Shown piece after piece: positions 45,734 through 56,743 of a DNA stretch of 64,000 nt. How positions within the stretch are numbered: the first letter of the stretch is position 1; every line of letters starts with the position of its first letter. The position numbers and the translations under genes are program-made. This DNA is from Ottelia alismoides (taxonomy: Eukaryota; Streptophyta; Magnoliopsida; Alismatales; Hydrocharitaceae), in NCBI GenBank assembly GCA_037367405.1, contig JAZKJV010002623.1, positions 620,001 through 684,000 of the forward strand, in the 5' to 3' direction. The notes beneath the pieces were generated by a model that worked only from the letters and a program-made list of their open reading frames with translations, had not been told where the DNA came from and ran no database searches.

Positions 45734-47985
45734 TTTAGCAAACCTTTAATAAGGATGTCCAAACACTATTTACTCTGGGAGAGGTGAAGACCTTCTGTCG
45801 TGCGTAGTACTTCTATGCCCAAGAAGTAGCGTAGTGGACCAAGGTCCTTGGTAACAAACACCTTTTGGAGGAAGGCCTTGATCTCAAGTATCTCTTTATC
45901 ATCATCACCTATGACAACCATATCATCCACATAGACTGCAAGTATAACAATACCAGTTGTTCGTCTTCTGACAAACACAGAATAGTCAGAGGTTGTTTTC
46001 TGGAAGCCAAGAGTGTTGATTTCTGCAGTAAGTCTGTCGAACCATGCTCTTGGGCTCTGCTTCATACCATATATTGCCTTGCGAAGTCGACATACACACT
46101 CTCCCTCGACTTCATAACCTGAAGACTGCATCATGTACATCTCCTCATCAAGGTTGCCATATAGGAACGCATTTTTCACATTCAACTGAAAGATAGGTCA
46201 GTTCTTATTAGTTGTCACTGAAGTATAGTCCTTATTGATCCAATTCGTGCAACCGGTGAGAATGTCTGAAACTAATCCACTCCATATGTCTGTGTAAAGC
46301 CTTTGGCCATAAGATGAGCTTTCAATCGGTCAATGGATCCGTCTGGTGACTGCTTGGTCGTGAAAACCCATATGCATGCCACAAGTCTAGTCTCCTTGGG
46401 ACACGGTACTAGATCCCATGTCCCCCTGGAAATAAGAGCATCCATCTCTTCATTCATGGCCTTTCGCCTTCCTGAATCCTACAACGCGCTATCATGGTCT
46501 ATCAGAATAGAAATAGTCATGAGAGCATCCGCATATCGTCTATCAGTGGAAGATAAACTAGCGGTAAAAGTGAAATAAGACATGGGATGAGAAGTACATT
46601 ACCTCTTAATCCTTTTTTGAGCAATTGGAGACTCCTGAGGATCATCCGGGACGGCTGTGGAGGGGACACTTGTAGAAGGTATATCATCTTGCAACAAAGA
46701 AACAGGTAAAGGGGCATCTGATGGTAAAGATATTTGTCTGCGCTTATAGACAATGTGTAGAGGTGGGAGATCCAGAGGAACATCTGTAACAGATTGAATA
46801 AAGAAACCGGTCCGTTCAAAAAAGGTTACGCCTGTAAAGATATAATAGCGATGTCTAGTTGGATCATAACACATGTAACCTTTTTTAGTACGAGAGTAAC
46901 TAAGGAAGACACATTTGATTGCACGAGGAGAAACTTTGTCTACGGTGTGAAAATTATGGACAAAGCACGCACATCCGAAGATTCGCAAGGGAAGAGGTAA
47001 GGGTGACTCGGTTGGGTAAAGTAGAGAGAAGTGGGTGGATCCCTTTAGGGTTGGAGATGGAATTATGTTGATAAGATGGACGGCAATCAGAAAAGCATCA
47101 CCCCAATAAGTTTTTGGAACTTTCCTGTGAGTAAGAAGTGTGCGGGCAATATTTAGGAGATGTCTGAGTTTTATATCGACGATCCCATTTTGTTGGGACG
47201 TATATAGGCATGAGGTTTGCTGTATGGTACTTTGAGACGCAGAGAAGTTTGTTAGGACATGTTGGGTAAATTCCAAAGCATTATCAGAACAGAAAATTTG
47301 TATACCAGAGGAGAAAATATTTTTGACATAATGAAAGAAGTTTTGACAGTATTATTATCTTCGAACGTTCTTTTAAAAGATAGACCCAAGGCGACCTACT
47401 GTAATCATCAACAAAAACAACAAAATACTTATGTCAACTCAGAGTATGGACCGGACACGATCTCCACATATCACAATGGACTAAAGAGAAAGGAACTTCA
47501 CGATGAGGCTCAATACGAGCAGGGAACGACACTCGATGATGTTTCCCGAACTGACATGCCTCGTACTCAAAAGGCTTGAGCATAGAGAGTTCGGGGAACA
47601 TTAAAGAGAGGACTTTGGCAGATGGATGGCCGAGACGAAGATGCCAGAGTAGAGGATCGATGGAGACGGATGAAGCGCCGGCAAAATCAAAGTCAGAGGG
47701 GATGTCTAGATAATAAAGATCATTTTTCTCAAGTCCCCACCAAAAATCTATCTCGTCCGGATGTTCTGAAAATAACAAAACTCATCAAATATAACACGAC
47801 AGTTAAATTCAGTGCATAGCTTGTGAACAAATAATAGACTAAGAGGAAAGTCAAGAGTGTAGTGAACTCCAGTACGGCAAAGTTTGGAGGAAAACTCCAT
47901 AGTGACTACAACAGTAATAAGTGAATGGGCTTCATTGCAACACGAACAGTCTTCACAATGGAAGATGGACGTAAAGAGCTGAGAA
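45734..47985 (-). pseudogene. pol of copia D, part left of the hAT element
   Basis: GAG-pre-integrase is at 47778-47434 (LLWHLRLGHPS, YEACQFGKHHRVSF). Integrase is at 47276-46599 (YTSQQNGIVDIKLRHLLN, IKCVFLSYSRTKKGYMCYDP). RT is at 46457-45740 (IWVFTTKQSPDGSIDRLKAH, MNVKNAFLYGNLDEEMYM, VYVDDMVVIG, FVTKDLGPLRYFLGIEV). Frameshifts separate the blocks. RNase H is absent. Confidence 0.85.
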
Positions 47986-48386
47986 TAGGGCTGCTAATTG
48001 AACTGAATCATTCGAATTCGATTAGGATTCGTTCGATAAAATTCGAAAAAAGTTTGATTCGAAACCAAATGAGCTGGATTTGAATTTAACTTGGGGATTC
48101 AATTCCCAAATGAATCGAATCTGAATTTATCTGAATTCGTTCGATAATAATTCGATTCGATTCGATATTTTATATCCATACGTATATATATATATATAAC
48201 AATGTATTTATATATACATAGTACCTACAAATACATGCATATAATACATACATATTTGCGTATATACATGTAACAACTACTCTGGATTGATAATTAGGAT
48301 CTTTTCTGAATATTCCTGTGCAAGTAATTATAGCATAATTACATCAAAAGGTTGACATGCATCTATTCAAATTCATTTGTAAGTAA

Positions 48387-48578
48387 GAGTCAAATTCCTA
48401 AGTAGTACCTGGGAATTACTTAAATACCCAGGTACTACTTAATGTTTTTTTTACTTAAAAACTACAGAGGTGTCGCATGTTGAACATGCGACACCCCTTA
48501 AGTTTTTTTTTTACCCAGGAACTACGTCGGTGACGCATGTTGGATGTGCGTTATAGATAACGCATATTCAACATGCGA
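48387..48578 (+). repeat. Left TIR of the Mutator-like element
   Basis: Starts GAGTCAAATTCCTAAGTAGT. Contains a near-perfect palindrome around 48472-48498 (GGTGTCGCATGTT / AACATGCGACACC). Confidence 0.92.
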
Positions 48579-48870
48579 CATATATCCAGGGAATTCCCCT
48601 CGAAGATGCCTGGTCTCGAAATGTTCTGTAGAGGTATCGCATGTTGTATATGCGACATTTTTCCAGGGAATTTCCCTCGAAAATGACTCGTCTCGTCCAA
48701 TGGTCCGATAGCCTGTAGAGTATACTGATAACGCATTTTCAATATGCGTCATCCTTACAGGAAAATCTCCTCGAAAATGGCTGGCCAGGTGGGGGCTTTG
48801 AAATTTCAACATATAACGCATTTTCAATATGCGTCATCCTTACAGGAAATTTCCCTCGATAAGGTCTGGC
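48530..48870. repeat. Subterminal palindrome-bearing tandem units of the Mutator-like element
   Basis: About four units, each pairing a CGCAT(N)ATGCG palindrome with CCAGGGAATTTCCCTCGA or TTACAGGAAATTTCCCTCGA. The last two (from about 48750 and 48818) share ACGCATTTTCAATATGCGTC. Confidence 0.8.
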
Positions 48871-49126
48871 CAGGTGTGGGCTATGGAATTTCATGTTTCT
48901 AAAAACCCTTGAAAAAGCATGCCAATTCCATGTTTCTAATGTAAATAGACATCTTTTTACAAACATTCCAGACATTGCAAACATTCCAGACATTCCAAAC
49001 ATCAAATGTTTCTAATGAAAGATGTATGACCCAAAGAAGACATTCCAAATATTTAATATAAGTAGACTTGTTCATGAATATACATTACATTTTTTGCATC
49101 ATATTAAAAATTACAATGATTACAAG

Positions 49127-50745
49127 TCAACGTTTTTTCCTCCGCTGGTATGTAATCGTAGAATCTGGAGGATGGAACGGTAATAGACGGTTCGCTTCGT
49201 CTATCATGTGGATTTGAGAGGATCCTGGCACATCTTCCTCGAACGTTGGCATCGACGGCGGCGTTAGTGTGCAGTAAGTTGGTCGTGTCTGGCTGGCGTC
49301 CAATCCATGCCTCAACGGTGCCTGAGGCGTTGGCAAGTCCTCTCGTGGTCGCTCGGTGGCAGGTGTGAAGTAGTCTCCTTGCGCAATGACTTCATCTTCC
49401 GCAGCGGCTTCTTCGTAGTCCATGGGTTCCGCGACTTGTTCACGCGCCCTACCTCGACCTCTTCCTCTTCCCTGTCCTCTTGCCCTTCCTCGCCTTGCCT
49501 CCTCCCTAGCCACATCTGCACGCTCGTCATGTAACGTGACCGCATCTGCAAATTGTAATGACAGCCACTCCGTCATTTCCGCCTTCGCTTGTGCCGCAAT
49601 CTCGCGGCATTCCTCGTGTCCAATGTCATAGACACGGCTCCACAAAGCGAGCTGCATTCAAGGAAAAGACATAGATGTAAATATGAAACAGTTTTCTTAA
49701 TTAATTTACCAAAAAAATTATAGTTCGAGTACTTACGTTGCTTTCCAGAGTTGCACCCAAACGTCCAACAAATCTTCGAGTAATGGTCCGATACCATTGC
49801 TCGTATGCGGGCGTCGCGAATACCCCTCTGGACCGATCGATGCGAATAATTCTAACTTCCCGCTCATCCCACCGGGCAATATGCAAGCTGTGTTTTGCCC
49901 TCCAATCTACATGTACTTTCCCCCTCAAATCGATAGCGTGAAGTTCTTGAAAGGTGGAGCAACGCATTGGAATATCTTGAAGACCCCCAAATTGTCTCTT
50001 GAAACGATCTGGGTAGTAATACTCCACAATGTGGAAGTATATCAAAGGCACTTCCGCTCTCCAAATGTGTTCGCCTTCATGAGAGTTAGCTGGGAGATGG
50101 GCGCGGATCTCATCGGTATAGGGAGTCCAAAATACCTGAATGCAAAAATTGTATTACGATTAGTATTTCTTTTGTTGATATAGGAAAAATTTGTGAATGT
50201 TAAATTACCTAGTCGGGTGATTGCAAGTCAAAAGCATCCCTGTAGGGTCTCACCACGTGTGTGGGCTGTCTACGATGGGCAAACGCCGTTGCCCAGCGGA
50301 CTCCTAACGGGCGCCCGTACCATTCTCTGTCGTCCCTAACAACGGGAGCAATGTGGGGGAAATGCTCCCATGCCCATAGCTGAAGGAGTATGACCGAGCC
50401 TCCAATCTCCTCGGTCGCCATGTCTGCTGCTAAACATAGGTGCCTGTAAAGGTATGCAAGTACGGCTGATCCCCAGCTCAGTGTCCCAGAAAACTCGAAA
50501 TCATGTAGATGTGGTAGAGCGATAAGTGAAACCAAGGACCCAGACTTGTCCGTGAATAGGACTCCACCAACCAACTGTAAAATGTACGCTCGAGCGTGTC
50601 TCTGTACGACTAGCTCGTCTGCATCCTCAGCCAACTCTGAAAAATTGGTGGACAGCCAGCTTGCTGACACCCTGCTGCCAACTATGTCTGCGGGCAGTGG
50701 CCTAACGCCCAACAATTCCTTCGAGCAATGGCATTTCAGCGTATG
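49127..50745 (-). pseudogene. Plant mobile domain (PMD) gene, N-terminally truncated, three exons
   Basis: Exon A (about 50745-50209) carries KELLGVRPLPADIVGSRVSA, FTDKSGSLVSLIALPHLHDF, SWGSAVLAYLYRHLCLAA and LLQLWAWEHFPHIAPVVRD. Exon B (50135-49737) carries VFWTPYTDEIRAHLP and PLIYFHIVEYYYPDRFKRQF. Exon C (49651-49127) carries LALWSRVYDIGHEECREIAA and an RGRGRGRG tail. Splice sites are AG|GTAATT, TTCAG|GTA, AAC|GTAAGT and TGCAG|CTC. The last codon of exon A is TAG where Gln is usual, so the frame has a nonsense change. PMD proteins are known from Mutator and gypsy elements and from host silencing-related genes. Confidence 0.85.
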
Positions 50746-51907
50746 ACTTCTTCCAGTCACCAAATACGATTCCAATGGCCTTCCTTCGAGCATCCCAAGC
50801 CCTTTTCCTTGAAACCCAGTAGTTGTACATCTCGTGGATGTGAGCTCTACAACTTGATACACGAACATTAGGGTCATCCCTAACAAGAGTTAGCAATGAT
50901 CTGGACATGAATTTGTAGTCCAACTGAGGGTGATCCTGATTAACTGTTGGGTTTATACAAGTGTGTGCCCCAACAACCTTGGAGATCACCCACAGTCCAT
51001 CAAATTTTCTGAAATGTCCTCGTAAATACCAAACGCAACCATTTGATCTCTGCGTACAAAAAACCGACCATATCAAGCTGGTGGATTCCTTGACAATGAA
51101 GTCATAATGTGATAGAATGTGGAACTTCTTCACAGCGTAAACCAAATCCTCCCTACATTTGAACGTCCTACCCTTGCGGATTTCGTCAGCAACACCATCA
51201 AGTCTAGACTTGCTTCGAATGTCGTCTTCATATGTTGAACGAGTATTTGACCCTCTAACCCCAAAAAAGGGTATACGGGGTGTAATAGTATGCGTGGTTT
51301 GTTCATCAGTTGAGAGTTCCTCGTCCATCGTATCATCTTCGACATCTTCGCTACCTTCTTCCAAGTCATCATCGGTCCCCCAAGGGATGAAATCCTGATC
51401 CATCCGGTTAACCTCTCGCAGCAACGGCTCACTCAAGCCCAAATGCTGAACCGTGTTTAGCTGCGTTACAGGCGCATCTGTATCAAAGTAGGGTCCCATG
51501 GTTGGGACATTTCTTGGTTGCGTGCTGCGGACAACTGCTGCTTGTGTGCTCGGGACTCCAGAAGGTCCCTTGTTAGTCATAACAGTGGGGACTTCGCTCA
51601 CAGATACATCTTCAACATAAATATCGGTAGGTATTGATTTCCCAATGGTCCGAGCGTACACAAGAACTGCCTGCACATCATCATCATCGACAATAGATGA
51701 AAATGACGGTTCCTCCCCTGGGCCTCGGGGGATGCGATGTAATAATCGGATTTTTTGACTGTCAACATCCAAGTTGAACTTACGAAAAACCAAGTTCAAC
51801 ATCTCATCGAATGTCATATTAGGAGTCAACACAAACCCCCTCACGTTGGTTGACGATCCGCACATGAGTGTACTACTCAAATGACACATACAATACAACT
51901 GCTTCAT
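50702..51907 (-). pseudogene. MuDR-type transposase, N-terminal part only
   Basis: Residues about 12-95 form the PB1-like MuDR N-terminal domain (NVRGFVLTPNMTFDEMLNLV, RLLHRIPRGPG). Acidic linkers follow. Residues about 245-345 are the MuDR DNA-binding type region (FKCREDLVYAVKKFHILSHY, NGCVWYLRGHFRKFDGLW, VVGAHTCINP), ending in RKAIGIVFGDWKKSYAEMP. The MULE DDE core normally follows. Here the frame instead runs into PMD sequence and stops at 50702, so the catalytic core was deleted. The frame itself is open for 401 codons. Confidence 0.85.
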
Positions 51908-52275
51908 TCTAACCTAATACGTGGCACAACGTACAAGCAAACGTCATACATTCGAGAAATGAAAAGAACATGCATATGATACAAACAATAACTAAAGAAA
52001 ACGTTTTACCAAGTCCAATTGTTCGCAACAAGTGATTAGCCCTAATGAGAAGCGGGGACGCCTAGGACGGTGCCAATCAGTGAAAACACGGAAAAGGATT
52101 GTTCCGCGGGGCTAGGAGTGACCAAAAGGGGGGTTTTTGAGAGAGGAGGAGATCTCAAGATGCAAGTGCTGAGGTTGGCGTCGGGGGCGGCTGGGGTGCT
52201 GGAGAACGAAGGGCACGAGGGCAAGGGTCGGGAAATGGGAAGGCCGCTGGGCGCGGGGCTTATTTAGGCTTAATA

Positions 52276-52466
52276 TCGCATGTTGAATATGCGTTATCTA
52301 TAGCGCATATCCAACATGCGTCACCGACGTAGTTCCTGGGTAAAAAAAAACTTAAGGGGTGTCGCATGTTCAACATGCGACACCTCTCTAGTTTTTAAGT
52401 AAAAAAAACATTAAGTAGTACTTGGGTATTTAAGTAATTCCCAGGTACTACTTAGGAATTTGACTC
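52276..52466 (-). repeat. Right TIR of the Mutator-like element
   Basis: Reverse complement matches the left TIR from GAGTCAAATTCC through CAACATGCGA with few substitutions. Confidence 0.92.
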
Positions 52467-52475
52467 TGTAAGTAA

Positions 52476-53870
52476 ATAGATGTAGAAAAGAGTGTATGAA
52501 TATGTATTAAAAAGCTACTACATTTCGTTTACATCGAAAGATTTAGCATTTGCATTATATCACTGAGCATAACATGTGCAAACTAAAGATACTCTCAAAC
52601 CAACATGCTACATTTATTAAGTGGTTAAATTTAAACTTATAATCATATCTAGGCTCCATTGATATGATTTATCATGTTCACCCTTCACCGCTACGATTTC
52701 CTTACTCATAGTATCACACTATACCGACGTGACTTGTCAATGCGTGACATGTATATGCAACATTAAGCCCTCTAATGAGATCCAACCTCTTTCCTTTCCT
52801 CTTTATAACTAAGTTCAACTGGTTTGACTGCGAAATATTATGAGTTAGAAATGTGGGTTCTTCATGCGTCGGTTATACAAAACATCTAAGTTTATGTCTT
52901 TACTTATTATTTTATCCTAGTGAAAGTAGCTTAAGTATGACTTACTTTGTATAAGTACAATAATCAATCTTAGCATACTACTCAGAAATTTTGAGGCGTT
53001 AAGTGTATATACAAAACTCTAAGCCATATCAAATCTAATATGCATATATATATATATATGTGTGTATAATCTTATTAGTTAAGGACTAAATATCAAATAT
53101 AAAAAAGAGTAAAAAATATTACTCCTGAAATATAATAGGAAAGATCAAATGTTGATTGTTATTCTAAATCCTCATTTACACATTTATTTTCATGTTCCCA
53201 CATTTTTTACACTGCCTTTTCCATTCTCCCTTTCATTATCTACCAAAGACCCTAAACACCAACGATAGATTATGGTGGCCTTTCTCCTAACATGTGAAAA
53301 TGACGATTTGCTACTTCATGTTCCTCCTTAACATTTATCGTGATACGAAATTTATCATGATTCATGATATATCCCCTTCGCTTTTTTGTTGTTTTGATTC
53401 CTGGCATGGCAATCCATGATGATTATCACTGTCAATGCGACATTTATCATCACATGAGTAATATACAAGTTATTCTCACCAAAATGCAAGTTATTCCATT
53501 GTATATCAAAAATTCATATATGTCATTTTCATGGCTCTGTTTTTGATAATGAAGATCCTCACGCTTAATGAAGAGGTGTTATCTTGCTACATTATTTTTT
53601 ACCATTCTCATTATTTCAAATAATATTATTAATTTGTATCAACTTTCTATATAAGTCTGATCTTGTCTTATTCTAACATGCAATGATAATTATAATGTGT
53701 TCAGCTTTTTCGTCAATGATATTATATCTCTTTTATAGGCTCATATAATTATATTGTATTTATACATTTCTTCATCATTTTGAAAAGAGTATATTTAGAT
53801 TGTAAAAGACATAATAATTATAAAAATTAGGCACTTTTATCTACTATGTTGATGGATCGATTTTGAATGT
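52476..53870. other. AT-rich interior of the hAT element
   Basis: No ORF with family resemblance; a short (TA)n run lies at 53045-53060. Confidence 0.5.
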
Positions 53871-54013
53871 TTGAAACTTTAAATGAATTGAATCTGAATT
53901 TAAGTTAGTAAATTCGTTTGAAATTCGATTCGAGTTCGGATTCGAAACTTTTATAATGAATTGAATTAGAATCCTCATAGATTCAAAGGTATTCGATTCG
54001 ATTAGCACCCCTA

Positions 54014-55125
54014 GCTGAGAAGACTACCTTCTCCCGTCAGATGAGTTGAGGCACCCGAGTTAATGATCCACGCAGGAGTAGATATAGAAGCAGAGCTGAC
54101 AATTGTACCTGATGTAGTGGCCAGAATAGCAGTAGAAGCAGAAGCAGAAGCAGTGGTGTCATTAGCATAGTTCTGTAGCAGTTGTCAAAGACGAGCATAC
54201 TCAGATGCAGTAAAGGAAGTCTGACTGTCACTAGAAAGCTGATCATGAAAGGTGTCTGCAAGATCATAAGTGCCACGGTTGGCATTAAAAAGCATACCAA
54301 ACTTTGCCCAGCAACGTTCGGACAGATGGTTCAGATGCCCACAATGTGTGCATGATGGATAGCACATAGTAGTAGGATCACGTCCGCGTCCTAAATCACA
54401 TTCACGGCCACGACCACGGCCAAAATCATGCTTGCGTCCCCTTGGTAGTTAGATAGCTTAGATTGTCCTCTAGCAAAATGTGTTGTAGTCTCAGCAGACA
54501 GAGGGGGTGAAGGGGATTCAAAATCCTGTAGTCGACCAAAGATGGTCTCAAGAGTGGGTAGAGCCGCAGCAGTAAGAAATTAGTCCTTCACCAGCTTGTA
54601 TCGTGGATGTAATTCTGATAAGAAGCAATACACTTGCCACTTTGTGTGTTCTCCTATTTGTTTGTCACAACAAGTAGGCTGAAAGATGAGAAGCTCCTCA
54701 AACAGGCCTGTGAGGAGTCGGTAGTACTCTATCAAGGATGTATCGTCTTGATTTGCATACCAAATCCGTGTGTAGATATCTGAGAGTCTGGACTATGTTG
54801 TCTCTTGGGAGTAAGTATTCTCAAGGCTCTCCCACATTGCCTTTCATCGTCTCCTTGTAGAGAAGATTTGATGCTATGTTCGGATCAATGGGTCCTCCAG
54901 GTAATCACTTGGCAGTTGTCCACGTACCAGGTTTCATAGTCCTTATCTATCTCCTTTGGAGGATCTTTAGCAAGAACGTAGTTCTTCCATTGATCACAAA
55001 TGAACACCTTGAATGATCGAGACCATGGTACATAGTTCTCGGAGCCCTTTAGTTTAATAGAAGTGTCTTGTACCATCACAGAAGAAGTTGGGTACAGGGG
55101 CTTGGGCAGCTGGGCTCTGCGGATG
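54014..55125 (-). pseudogene. gag and protease start of copia D
   Basis: The gag N-terminus reads KLKGSENYVPWSRSFKVFI (55079-54885). The zinc knuckle CTHCGHLNHLSERC (CX2CX4HX4C intact) is near 54352-54311. The protease box is NSGASTHL near 54070-54047, where the catalytic Asp of DSGA is Asn. Multiple frameshifts. Confidence 0.82.
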
Positions 55126-55796
55126 CCATGGTGGTTGTGTAGATCAAGAAAAAAATTGACCTAAGTAGTTCTTGTAATATTACTCAACCATCACGGAGAC
55201 CGAATAATACTTTGATAAGGAGTCAGCAGAGAGAGGTAGCATAGGGATGCGAGTAGGGTGCCCTAGCGGCACTTGCAATGCTGGCTAGAAGATAAGCGAC
55301 GCTCGAGGATGTTGTTGGAGGCCTGGAGACGATGCACAGGCGTGAGGAGAGCGCCCTGTGGGACTTCCTGCGCAAGTTTGATGGTGCACAGGGCTTGAAG
55401 ATGGCGCACAGGCATGATGACGCGCAGGCGTGAGGATAGGCGGCATAGGTGAGGTCCTGGCGGGGCTTCTTGTGCAAGAGGTCAGCGCTCGAGTACTCGA
55501 TTGAAGACTGCCTGGATCGCGAGAGGGCGAGATCACCTGGATCGCGAGGGGGCGTGGAGGAGAGGACCTGGATCGCGAGAGGAGAGGGAGTCCTAGAGGC
55601 GCTAGCGGCGAGTTCGCCTGGAGGTTTACGTCAAATCTTGCATCGCAAGGAGTCCTATAGGGCCTCCAGCGTGCAAGAGAAGCACGCGAGGACTGGAGGG
55701 AAGGGGGACGTGTGAGGAGACGGCACTGAGAAGAGGCTTGACGATGGGGAAAAGTTTAGGTCAGAACACCAGTCTAAGACCGTTGCTCTGATACCA
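55126..55796 (-). other. Leader and primer-binding site of copia D
   Basis: PBS at 55785-55796. The leader is GC-rich with no convincing reading frame. Confidence 0.75.
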
Positions 55797-55949
55797 TGTG
55801 AAAGAGAATAAAATAGCATGTCTTATTCCGGAGGTCTAGGGATCCTTATAGGATGAAGCCCTAGAAAGCTCGAAAGAGGAGAAAATACATAAGCGCGCCT
55901 ACGAGTTACAATGAATAATAATTAAAAACCATAGGATACATCACTAACA
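55797..55949 (-). repeat. 5' LTR of copia D
   Basis: 153 bp, minus-strand TGTTAGTGATGTATCC to CTTTCACA; the PBS adjoins. It lies about 800 bp into intron 1, just downstream of exon 1 and in the same sense as the host gene. Confidence 0.82.
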
Positions 55950-56743
55950 AGTGGAATCGTGATTGAAAGGAAATGGAGATTGATTAGTCTTTGTGGTTGA
56001 AAACTTTGCAATTCTCCACTTTGCTAGATTTTCTTATACTCGTATCCATGATCATACATCGGAATCTCTCAAGATGAATCATTATACAATAGATAAACTA
56101 AGAAATAGTACTACTACTTTCTAGGGAGATGCCTTCGGGATTCAAAAGCATCCCATGATTCTTCTTTTCCCTTCTCGGGTACAAAAAAACAAAAGGGAGC
56201 TTGCCTTGGCAAGAAACGAACTTGGTCTGACCCCCAACTTGACTTTTTCAAGATTTGCTAGCTTGCTTTGTTATAAGCCAGTTAAATATATAATCGTTTC
56301 CCCTCTAATCATTTCCTCTCTAATATATTCTATGTAAATCGTAGCTTAGTGATGGGGGACCAACCTAAGGCTCCCACCCCTCGGGCATGCTCTCCACATA
56401 TCCATTCCCCCTCAACACTTCAAATAACATACTACTTGTCCCCAACACAATTTTGATATAACAACATTCATCAGCTTCGAACAGACCTAAGGGAAAGCAG
56501 TTACGGCATCGACATATCCGACATATGACGTTTAGAACTCATTCGAGTTACTAAAAGGATATGGGAGATGACAAAAAAAGATTAGCAAATGTAACGTCGA
56601 CATAAAAGGATCGTTGAAGCTAATATAGGACCCTTCTTTGTTACAATTCAAAAACGAGGCCTGTAATTAAAAACCGAGGGCTCCATTTCCTTTGTTCGTG
56701 AAGAAGAAACAATGGACTAAAAAAGAAGAAGACAGTGGCATAC
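55950..56743. other. Start of intron 1, no element recognised
   Basis: AT-rich, no terminal repeats or coding frames recognised between copia D and exon 1. Confidence 0.5.

Larger units (their letters stand above)
48387..52466 (-). mobile_element. Mutator-like element with long TIRs and a plant mobile domain gene
   Basis: 4,080 bp with an exact 9-bp duplication TGTAAGTAA at 48378-48386 and 52467-52475, the Mutator hallmark. TIRs of about 190 bp differ at only a few sites. It carries the N-terminal part of a MuDR transposase and a PMD gene on the minus strand, but the transposase catalytic core is missing. Confidence 0.93.
47986..54013 (+). mobile_element. hAT-type element in copia D, split by a Mutator element
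   Basis: Exact 8-bp duplication GCTGAGAA at 47978-47985 and 54014-54021. Ends are TAGGGCTGCTAATTG and, inverted, TAGGGGTGCTAATCG. The subterminal regions (47995-48170 and 53880-54000) are rich in TTCGAATTCGA/ATTCGATTCG motifs. Without the Mutator insertion it would be about 1.9 kb. No transposase recognised in the remainder. Confidence 0.87.
45734..55949 (-). mobile_element. Copia element D, 3'-truncated, containing nested hAT and Mutator elements
   Basis: 5' LTR 55797-55949, PBS at 55785-55796 (minus TGGTATCAGAGC), gag, protease, integrase and RT in order. It is cut at 45733 by the RTE piece before RNase H. The hAT element 47986-54013 splits the protease/GAG-pre-integrase region. No 3' LTR found. 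Confidence 0.87.
25620..56743 (-). other. Intron 1 of the DUF829/TMEM53-like gene (31,124 bp)
   Basis: Bounded by donor GTATGC at 56743 and acceptor TTGTAG at 25620. By my element boundaries roughly nine tenths of it is transposon sequence: copia D with nested hAT and Mutator, an RTE cluster, LTR-like DNA, a twin-primed L1, copia F with nested copia G, and an old copia LTR. Intron status is inferred from exon phases and splice motifs, not from transcripts. Confidence 0.85.

Noticed and set aside
56641..56743. Extension of exon 1 frame to 56641
   Set aside because: The frame stays open but departs from the DUF829 family exactly at the GTATGC donor, and exon 2 supplies the expected continuation.
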